A stretch of 64,000 nucleotides of DNA from a virus, in the IMG/VR virus record IMGVR_UViG_3300001242_000019, positions 53,366-117,365 of that record; one strand, given 5' to 3'. Below the pieces are notes generated by a model, which made no database searches, was not told where the DNA came from, and saw nothing but the letters and a program-made list of their open reading frames with translations. Numbering within the stretch: the stretch's first letter is position 1; each line of letters starts with the position of its first letter. The translations under genes and the position numbers were made by a program. Shown here piece by piece: positions 42,016 to 47,950 of the stretch.

Positions 42016-42211
42016 TTCTTTTCCTCCTCATATTCTTTACAACTAGATAATATTTAATAAGCCATCAGGCTATATACAAAACGCCTCGAAGAGACGCTAT
42101 GTAAGCAAATTAAGATCATATAGGCTTGAGTTATTTAAGCTCAACTTAGCTCATTGTCCTGCAATTACTACAGGCTACAGAGTACCTATATAATCAAAAC
42201 TAACAAATGAT
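42016..42211 (-). other. 196-base leader/intergenic region without a gene
   Basis: Between the tRNA-like gene at 42212 and the coiled-coil gene. It contains hairpins (TTGAGCTTAAATAACTCAA; CCTGTAGTAATTGCAGG) and a partial copy of the downstream terminator arm. No ORF or tRNA is seen. Confidence 0.5.
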
Positions 42212-42296
42212 CGCGGAAGTGCAGAATTGAACTGCAAGAGTTTAATACTGATGTCTGACGCATCTAACATATTTCTCTGTCACCAAGACCTTCCAG
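42212..42296 (-). tRNA. Class II tRNA-like gene; TCA possible in the anticodon loop
   Basis: An 85-base gene with acceptor TGGAAG/CTTCCG and T arm TGCAG-TTCAATT-CTGCA. The length fits Leu, Ser or Sec tRNAs. The clearest middle hairpin is GATG-CGTCAGA-CATC, whose loop contains TCA, able to read UGA, but position 33 would be G rather than U, and an outer AATAT/GTATT pairing competes. Isotype is open. CCA is not encoded. Confidence 0.6.
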
Positions 42297-42301
42297 ATGA
42301 T

Positions 42302-42383
42302 TGGGCAGGGCAAAGGGATTCGAACCCCTGATAGCGATCATAAACTTCCTTCGCTCGTTTTAAACCACTAAACTATACCCCGC
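42302..42383 (-). tRNA. tRNA-like gene with 13-base anticodon loop
   Basis: Acceptor CGGGGTA/TGCCCTG with G-1:C73 and encoded CCA (His-like). D arm GTTT-AGTGGTTTA-AAAC and T arm AGGGG-TTCGAAT-CCCTT are clear. The anticodon stem AGCGA/TCGCT closes a 13-base loop, AGGAAGTTTATGA, containing the 11-base motif found in three other RNAs of the island. No His anticodon is visible. Confidence 0.65.
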
Positions 42384-42399
42384 ATGAGAATAATATTGT

Positions 42400-42592
42400 A
42401 GCGGATAGAAGGGCTCGAACCCCCAACCGTATATAAGCTACTTATATGCTTTCGTCCGGACTAATCACATACTCCTCACTTATACAGTTAATCTCCAAAG
42501 AATTACTTTATTCATGTGATCAACATGGTTTATATAACTCCGTAATTAACCGCTATCTCTCGATAGCCGCTCTACCATTGAGCTATATCCGC
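42400..42592 (-). tRNA. Interrupted tRNA gene (~118-base insert)
   Basis: Acceptor GCGGATA/TATCCGC, D arm GCTC-AATGGTA-GAGC and T arm GGGGG-TTCGAGC-CCTTC are clear. After the D arm comes GCTATC-GAGA-GATAGC, a tetraloop hairpin instead of an anticodon arm, then about 110 bases with further stems (ATCACAT/ATGTGAT; ATATAAG-TAG-CTTATAT). The 193-base total is far above normal. No group I intron core was recognised. Confidence 0.65.
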
Positions 42593-42601
42593 AAAATTAG
42601 C

Positions 42602-43058
42602 TGGCGGACCCGACGGGGAGCCGCCCCCCGTGTCCAGAATGTCTACCCTTTGTCCCTGTTACTACTGAGAAATCTGAGTGTCTAACCTACTGGAATTGCA
42701 ACCAGCGCTTATTAAACCCTCGCCTCCACCACCTGCATTATACGATGCAGGAAACATGCGTTAATAGACGGGACTCGAACCCGCACGGGACTTTCGTCTT
42801 CCACATTTGCATGCAGCCATAGTTAATTCTTTGACCTCGCTTTATTTCAAGCGTGCGTATGCCAACTTCGCCACTATTAACTACCCAGTCTTCGACCTTC
42901 AGGAGTCGTTGGGTACTCTCCGTTTTAGGGCTGTAGTTCCTAATTAATTAAAATTAGGCAGCGTTTTTCATAGGTGTAGCATTTGCTTTAATGTCGTCTT
43001 TCCGACTGTCATCTCAGAGGACATACTCTATTCACCCTGTCGAAACTAACTCGGGCCC
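42602..43058 (-). ncRNA. ssrA: tmRNA (ssrA), interrupted by a tRNA gene
   Basis: The 5' end GGGCCCG...TTAGTTTCGACAGGGTG matches the tmRNA start consensus, and the 3' end CGGGTCC-G-CCA pairs with it. The tag frame at 42954-42986 (minus) reads GCA AAT GCT ACA CCT ATG AAA AAC GCT GCC TAA, giving ANATPMKNAA after the tRNA-borne alanine. Pseudoknot-like stems follow. A 123-base tRNA gene (42759-42881) lies inside; without it the RNA is 334 bases, a normal tmRNA size. The T loop reads GGCGGCT instead of TTCRANY. It would rescue stalled ribosomes and tag proteins. Confidence 0.85.
42759..42881 (-). tRNA. Enlarged Leu-like tRNA nested inside the tmRNA gene
   Basis: GTTAATA pairs with TATTAAC, T arm GCGGG-TTCGAGT-CCCGT, and a Leu-type D arm (GGCGAAGTTGGCATACGC). 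The middle has CGCTT-GAAATA-AAGCG, a 6-base loop, then about 35 extra bases before a GGA...TCC variable arm. The 123-base gene starts right after the TACCCA/TGGGTA pseudoknot stem of the tmRNA. Confidence 0.7.
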
Positions 43059-43074
43059 ATAATTCAGTGAGTTT

Positions 43075-43162
43075 CCTCACTAAGGAGAATACCAGATAAG
43101 GAGTGGGGTAATGACTCCTTAAACCATAAAGGGTAATGGCTCTGATATTCTATTTAGTGAGG
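43075..43162 (-). ncRNA. 88-base three-way-junction RNA with twin loops
   Basis: CCTCACTAA (43075) pairs with TTAGTGAGG (43162), extended by AGAATA/TATTCT and CAGA/TCTG. Inside are two hairpins, TAAGGAGT/ACTCCTTA and CCAT/ATGG, whose loops both carry GGGTAATG (CATTACCC on the minus strand). It lies between a small gene and the tmRNA, so it may be a processed leader, terminator or small RNA. Confidence 0.6.
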
Positions 43163-43171
43163 ATATCATCA

Positions 43172-43390
43172 CTAAGATCGTCTAAACAATCTAGCAAACC
43201 ATGATAACCTCTTAGGTTTAATAATTGGCACTGGATAGACCTCTCTAGGAGAAGTTGCTATAAAATGACCACATCGTAAGCAACTCCATCCCGTTGGATG
43301 AAATACTTTACTATCGATAAGGATCGTGATGTTATTTAGTGTCGCTTGGGTAAAAGAAGAGCATTCATTTGGACATTTCTCATTTACCAT
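43172..43390 (-). CDS. Small Cys-containing protein
   Basis: A 72-residue protein with CPNEC and CLRCGH, a possible zinc site, and a basic end (RLSWFARLFRRS). ATG 43390 overlaps the upstream stop. Confidence 0.65.
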   Translation of the reverse strand: MVNEKCPNECSSFTQATLNNITILIDSKVFHPTGWSCLRCGHFIATSPREVYPVPIIKPKRLSWFARLFRRS

Positions 43391-43785
43391 TTTTCAACAT
43401 AAGTCTCGAATGTAAGTTCTATGAGATCATCATCATGAGCCTTACAACGAAAGGCATACGTACGAGAACCGTATTCATCCTGTGATTCATACGATAAATC
43501 ACCATATGTTCGATGATAATAGACAGCGCCCTTACGGAACCAGCCGTTCTTTTTCTTGGCAGTGTTTATAATCAGCTCGATGGCTAAATCATTATTCTCT
43601 TCGATAGCGTTGATAATAGCTAGAGCTTCTGCACACTGAGGGTGATAATTAGCTAATGGTAATTCTATATCACCTCCAGGATGATCGCTGTACTCTTCAG
43701 CAGCCTCAGCAATATGACTCTTAATTTCTTTAAAGTCAATTTCAACTTTGAAACGTTTGTTATCAACAATACGTTCGATTAACAC
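43384..43785 (-). CDS. Unknown protein
   Basis: A 133-residue acidic protein starting at GTG 43785, 7 bases after GGAGG. No family recognised (YHPQCAEALAIINAIEEN, YAFRCKAHDDDLIELTFE). Confidence 0.7.
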   Translation of the reverse strand: MLIERIVDNKRFKVEIDFKEIKSHIAEAAEEYSDHPGGDIELPLANYHPQCAEALAIINAIEENNDLAIELIINTAKKKNGWFRKGAVYYHRTYGDLSYESQDEYGSRTYAFRCKAHDDDLIELTFETYVEKW

Positions 43786-43811
43786 AAATCCACCTCCTAA
43801 GTTATTTAAGT

Positions 43812-43850
43812 TTTCTCCACCCTTCCCGAAAGGGAAGAAGGGTGGAGAAA
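43812..43850 (-). terminator. Strong hairpin ending the large structured RNA
   Basis: TTTCTCCACCCTTCCC pairs with GGGAAGAAGGGTGGAGAAA, GAA loop, followed on the minus strand by a T-containing run. It lies at the 3' edge of the large non-coding RNA. Confidence 0.75.
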
Positions 43851-43869
43851 CCACTTGTGATCCATTTAA

Positions 43870-44665
43870 AGGCTAGTTGTAATCGCCACAATTAGCTATA
43901 AAGACGAACGCTAGTAGGCCAGCGTCTTGCACAATAGGCGGCGTTTCAACCCGCTTCCCGCCGCAAGGGTTTCATATAAGCATCTTCCATCCACTTTAGC
44001 TCCATGTGGATCTTATTCGCATGCCCGTCGCGCCGGTAATTGTGCGCCGCGTGGCCTGGTGTTTCAACTCACTCTAACACCTGTGAGTTTATCTTCGGCT
44101 ATTTTCAACCCTATTTCATCAGCCCTTCGGGTTATGCGGTATGGTCTTGGCGTTTTCAACTACTCTCAACGCCTACGTAGTTCTCACATCATCTTCATTA
44201 AGCGTCTCAGCCCGTCTCACGCCTATATCAAATCGGGCTTATCCATAATAAATAACGATAATAGTACTACTCTAAATCTATAGGGCCGTAAGCTTCCTCC
44301 CATATAAATTATACCAACTGTAGTAATATTCTTATAACATGTACTTAGCGTTCCCAGCTAAGCACCCTGGATCTAGAAATACTCCTAGATCACTACTATT
44401 AACTGGAATTTCATGATGTATTTAGCCTTGCAATAGCCTTATACTAGAATTTCCAGAAACGACCGCCTCCACATTACTAATCAAACTTAAGTCGAGGTAC
44501 GTCCATTCCAGACACCCTTAAGCATGATAGCGATCGACATCCACTCCTGTACCGGAGGAGCTACATGTTACGTTTAGTGATTTATTACTTCACTAACCTC
44601 AACGCCAAGAATCATAAATATCAGATCGTCATCCGATAGATCAATCCAGTGGCGCTGAAGTTAAC
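43870..44665 (-). ncRNA. Very large structured RNA (GOLLD/ROOL-like candidate)
   Basis: About 790 bases without a credible gene, between a promoter element (44680-44708) and a strong terminator. The minus strand folds into many hairpins; three modules end in nearly the same purine-rich linker: AGTTGAAAACGCC, AGTTGAAACACC and GGTTGAAACGCCGCC. Size, dense structure and location beside phage tRNAs resemble the GOLLD and ROOL RNA classes, which occur in phages and assemble into multimeric particles. I cannot assign the class without a covariance-model search. Confidence 0.7.
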
Positions 44666-44679
44666 AAAGTATCTATTAC

Positions 44680-44708
44680 TATTATATAACATTTTGTAAC
44701 ATAAATAC
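44680..44708 (-). promoter_or_regulatory. Repeated phage promoter-like element (copy 10)
   Basis: Minus strand ATTTATGTTACAAAATG then TTATATAATAG, placed to start transcription at the 5' end of the large structured RNA. Confidence 0.65.
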
Positions 44709-44789
44709 ATTGTTTTGTTGGCGGCCCAATGACTAAGGGCCGCCAAATACTTACTAAACAGTTGCACTCTAAATTTATAAAATAGCAAT

Positions 44790-44858
44790 GATGCATTGCT
44801 GGACTCGAACCAGCACTCAACGCGTCAACGTCAGCTCTGCCAATTAAGCTATCTGCAT
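44790..44858 (-). tRNA. tRNA-like gene, possible Val (GAC), short anticodon loop
   Basis: 69 bases. D arm GCTT-AATTGGCA-GAGC and T arm GCTGG-TTCGAGT-CCAGC are standard; acceptor ATGCA/TGCAT. The anticodon arm GACG-TTGACG-CGTT has a six-base loop reading GAC. Possible Val, unverified. Confidence 0.65.
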
Positions 44859-44864
44859 TTGAAT

Positions 44865-44934
44865 CATACAATACAAGGAGTCGAACCTTGTGCTCACCCT
44901 TACGGGGCAGCTCTACGCGTTAAGCTAATTGCAT
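44865..44934 (-). tRNA. tRNA-like gene with short anticodon loop
   Basis: 70 bases. Acceptor ATGCAAT/ATTGTAT, D arm GCTT-AACGCGTA-GAGC, T arm CAAGG-TTCGACT-CCTTG. The anticodon arm GCCC-CGTAA-GGGT has a five-base loop; GTA would be read if Tyr. The D loop lacks the GG pair. Confidence 0.6.
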
Positions 44935-44939
44935 GAAGT

Positions 44940-44985
44940 CTTATTTAAAACATAACACGTTACCTCCTGTAAGAATTTATTTAAC
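44940..44985 (-). other. Strong ribosome site followed by minimal reading frames
   Basis: Minus strand ACAGGAGGTAACGTGTTATG then TTT TAA. The site is as strong as those of real genes but the frames are only 2 (ATG) or 5 (GTG) codons long. It could be a leader peptide or a decoy ribosome site just before the tRNA at 44934. Confidence 0.4.
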
Positions 44986-45260
44986 CACATGGAGTCCAGA
45001 GACTTACACTCTGGAATGTTTGGAGACTATTGCAAATTCGTCTCACTGGTGTGTTTTAGATCGAAGGTCATAACTCTAAGTTCTGGTTCCGTGGCACACC
45101 ACCCATTCACGGACCAAGATCGGAATACCTTTACGTGTATAGCTAACACACAACCGATACCTTTAACGTCTTTTAGTTATTATTAATTATCACAAGACAT
45201 AAACTTCCTCTTGTGTGCTTAATCCCGACCATAGCCTATCATAAAGCCGATAATTAAATA
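44985..45260 (-). ncRNA. Structured RNA candidate with 11-base loop hairpin
   Basis: No ORF. Minus-strand stems: CACAAGA/TCTTGTG with loop GGAAGTTTATG (45190s), TCCGTG/CACGGA, GAGAC/GTCTC, CCAGAG/CTCTGG, and distant GTGTGT/ACACAC. The first hairpin is the same as in three tRNA-like genes. Class unknown. Confidence 0.5.
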
Positions 45261-45274
45261 TAACTCGTATTCCG

Positions 45275-45866
45275 TCACTCCATATAACTTTACCATCGCT
45301 TTACTCTACTGTACCGCTACCCTACACCACTTCGCCTTGCCGTTACTCTACTCTACCATACCGTTACATTACCCCTCGTTGCGTTACCTTTGCACTACCC
45401 TGCTGTACCGTTGCACTACTTTTCCTTACCACAACCGTACTTTACCACGCCTTGACGCGACTATACCCTACGCTACTTTACCATGACTGAACACTACCGC
45501 GCCTCGCCTTACCATAACATTACAGTACCATACCCTACTTTACCTTGACGCAACAGTATTCTACTTTACCTTTACACACACAGTACAATAATTCACAACA
45601 CCATACCATGACGGAACACCACTAGGCTAGGCCTTACCACTGCAATACCCTGCTTAACTTCACTCCACCGCAACTTTACCCTACCCTACTTCACCGCTAC
45701 GCTACCTTACTTCGCCATTACGTTACCATGCTGTACCATTACAGGACTGGGCTAGACTCTACCATAACATCACTTCGCTTTGCCTTACCGTGACTGAACC
45801 TAACCCTACAATCACGAGACAACACCGAGCCTCACTTTGCCATAACCCCGCTCAACTATACCATTA
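45275..45866. repeat. Pentamer-periodic region, about 590 bases
   Basis: The minus strand repeats degenerate five-base units of the form GTNNN or GCNNN (for example GGTAG CGTAG CGGTG AAGTA GGGTA), with some slips in phase; the plus strand shows TTACC, CTACC, GTACC and so on. It fills the whole stretch between the RNA island and the stop codon of the 45864 gene and encodes nothing recognised. Possible roles are protein-array binding, origin or structural RNA. Confidence 0.8.
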
Positions 45867-46499
45867 CTTTGCTGTGGCTAATACTGTTTGAGAAATCGAC
45901 TCAATAACAGTAAAGCTGTTAACTTTAAACTGTCCAAAACTACCATTCCGGAATTGGCCTAAACCCTTAAGTTCTCCGAAGTTAAGGATCTCTTTAATCG
46001 TATCACTCGTAATTTCCTTATGGTTTACCAGTGTGATATCGAAAGATAATTTTGCACCAGCATGAACAACATCACTCTTGGCTAGTGTTACTCGTGGACC
46101 CTGCGCGGTCATAGCCCGTAATGGTCGCTCGAAAACTGAATCACATTTCATGATATTAACGCCATTGCGGACAAATCGAATCTTGCGAGGCGTCACAAAG
46201 ATGAAGTTTTCAAGCTTAGATTTAAGATTCTTAATCTTAAGTTGATCCTTTAGATTGTTACCGGCATCACGCAGAAAACCAAGTATCATGTAATTATAGA
46301 TAAATAAGCCATCTTCGTCTTCCATAAACGTTGTCCATCCGGAAGTATCGTCTTCAACGATATTCTGAGCTTCTTCGGCAGCTACTTCGGGTATCACTTT
46401 AGTGGCTATATATTTTGTATAAACGTCACGATTCTTTGGAACAGTTCCTAGTTGATCTTCAAGCAGCTCAATTTCTACTTTCATTACGGTCTTTTCCAA
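45864..46499 (-). CDS. Conserved phage protein with glycine-rich GLGQFRNG motif
   Basis: A 211-residue protein with LEDQLGTVPKNRDVY, IYNYMILGFLRDAG, FVTPRKIRF, RPLRAMTAQGPRVTLAKSD and GLGQFRNGSFGQF. I recall this order of blocks from a family in Bacillota phages. The glycine-rich end resembles the loop of RAMP-fold RNA-binding proteins, but that is inference. TTG 46499 follows GGAG by 7 bases; an ATG five codons in is possible. Confidence 0.75.
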   Translation of the reverse strand: MEKTVMKVEIELLEDQLGTVPKNRDVYTKYIATKVIPEVAAEEAQNIVEDDTSGWTTFMEDEDGLFIYNYMILGFLRDAGNNLKDQLKIKNLKSKLENFIFVTPRKIRFVRNGVNIMKCDSVFERPLRAMTAQGPRVTLAKSDVVHAGAKLSFDITLVNHKEITSDTIKEILNFGELKGLGQFRNGSFGQFKVNSFTVIESISQTVLATAK

Positions 46500-46689
46500 G
46501 TAAGTCTCCTCTTTCCTTTAAATCAGACACGCACCCAAAGCAAGTGATGAGATAGGACGGCTTCTTTTGGCTCCCTAGTTAAACTAGATCAAGACCTCGT
46601 CTCAGAAGTTATTCCGTTGACTCTTCTCAAGAGCTTGTATATTAAGCACCGGATTACTTAATATAAGTTTGTGCCTGAAACTTAATTAT
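46500..46689 (-). promoter_or_regulatory. 190-base structured leader
   Basis: No gene. Minus strand holds the hairpins TATATTAAG/CTTAATATA, CTCTTGAGAAGAG and CTAGTTTAACTAG, followed by GGGAGCCAAAAGAAGCC and the ribosome site of the 45864 gene. It may be a regulatory leader; no known riboswitch class was recognised. Confidence 0.4.
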
Positions 46690-47043
46690 TTAACAGTTAC
46701 CGCCGGGGCCTGTGGCCTTCTGTAATTCTCGTTCGGTTTTCTCCCATGCTTCGATATCGATAAGTTCCGTAACGTCATACATTTGCTCATTGAGCCATAC
46801 GTAGCAGGTATGACACTTAGTGCAAATCATAACCTGGAGTGAATCCTTAGAGACATTCTTTGTTTTATCCGCTCTCATAAAGGGAACAAGAACTTCAACG
46901 TAGCCGCCGTGTCTAAAATGAACATTGTCACATTGACATTGAAAGAAAAATAAGTCACCAGCCTCGCTGATTTTCTTCGGTGTTACCTTTTTACTGAATT
47001 CATCAGCACCCATCGAGATCATAACTGCATCTTTATCTGGCAT
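46690..47043 (-). CDS. Unknown protein with CQC and CTKC motifs
   Basis: A 117-residue protein with FFFQCQCDNVHFRHGG and ICTKCHTCYVW, a probable zinc-binding fold similar in layout to small phage zinc proteins. ATG 47043 with AAGGAG upstream. Confidence 0.75.
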   Translation of the reverse strand: MPDKDAVMISMGADEFSKKVTPKKISEAGDLFFFQCQCDNVHFRHGGYVEVLVPFMRADKTKNVSKDSLQVMICTKCHTCYVWLNEQMYDVTELIDIEAWEKTERELQKATGPGGNC

Positions 47044-47073
47044 TTAATCCAACTCCTTTATTTAATTGAGATA

Positions 47074-47106
47074 TCTCCCGCTCCCCGAAAGGGGAGGAGC
47101 GGGAGA
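47074..47106 (-). terminator. GC-rich hairpin
   Basis: TCTCCCGCTCCCC / GGGGAGGAGCGGGAGA with a GAAA loop, 10 bases past the stop of the 1179-residue gene. Confidence 0.8.
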
Positions 47107-47116
47107 TTCGATACTC

Positions 47117-47950
47117 TTATTCGCTATCTTCAGTAGTCGTGTTGGTTGATTCGACGTCTACTTTCTTTTTATGAGAACGTTTTTCTTTAACTGGTTCCGG
47201 TGCTCCGAACCCTTTCATCATTTGTGACATCATCATCATCGGCATCATGGATTCCATGCCTTCGCCCATATCACCACCGCTGAACATTGACATCATCATC
47301 ATGGGCATCATAGCCGCCATGGGATCAACTGCTCCGTCAACTGGTGCTGTTCCGCCGAACATATTACCCATTCCGCCGCCCATCATTTGACTTATCATCA
47401 TCATGGGCATCATTGCTTCCATTGGGTTTTTCTTATCTGAACTACCATAACCAGGAGAACCTGGCTTTGGCTTACTACCAAACATATCGCCACCGCTGAA
47501 CATAGACATCATGATCATGGGCATCATAGCCTGTAAACTACCGGTATTCGGCGTAGCACCCATCATGTTAAACATTGAAACAACTTTGATAAAGAAGTTC
47601 CAACCGAACATGCTGCGGCTTGGGACGATGGTCTCGATCTTCTCTTCGATGGGGTTAAATACCGAAATGTTTTGACCAACCTTAGAAATGACATAGTAAG
47701 GTTTGCCATTAGAGATGATTAAATCACCGGCCACGACTGCTTGAGCAGGCATACGGAAGATCATGTTGTTGGCGTCGATTACCATTTCCATAACATCAAT
47801 ACAAGAGCCCTGTTCCGGATCATAGCACCGGTACGATCCATTGTCACCTTTGATTGCGATACCCATCATTGAGAGTTTGAACATATCCGTTGTGTCTTTA
47901 CCAATTGCGCTTCCGAAGATCTTTTCTAAATTCATGCCTGCAAATGCCAT
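47117..47950 (-). CDS. Internal start: C-terminal product of the large gene
   Basis: ATG 47950 lies in frame inside the large gene with AAGGGAGGAAAAAACA before it, as good as any ribosome site here. The 277-residue product begins exactly where a family known as a stand-alone phage protein begins, which suggests a fusion that kept its old start. Confidence 0.55.
   Translation of the reverse strand: MAFAGMNLEKIFGSAIGKDTTDMFKLSMMGIAIKGDNGSYRCYDPEQGSCIDVMEMVIDANNMIFRMPAQAVVAGDLIISNGKPYYVISKVGQNISVFNPIEEKIETIVPSRSMFGWNFFIKVVSMFNMMGATPNTGSLQAMMPMIMMSMFSGGDMFGSKPKPGSPGYGSSDKKNPMEAMMPMMMISQMMGGGMGNMFGGTAPVDGAVDPMAAMMPMMMMSMFSGGDMGEGMESMMPMMMMSQMMKGFGAPEPVKEKRSHKKKVDVESTNTTTEDSE

Noticed and set aside
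43927-44283. Plus-strand ORF of 118 codons inside the large structured RNA
   Set aside because: No ribosome site, unlike-protein composition, and antisense to a region with promoter, terminator and stems on the minus strand.
38698-45208. Group I or group II introns as the reason for enlarged tRNA genes
   Set aside because: Inserts are only about 25-118 bases and I could not find P3-P7 or domain V cores.
44985-45260. RNase P RNA, suggested by GAGGAAG near the hairpin
   Set aside because: The other conserved RNase P blocks (e.g. ACAGAA...GGCTTA) are absent.
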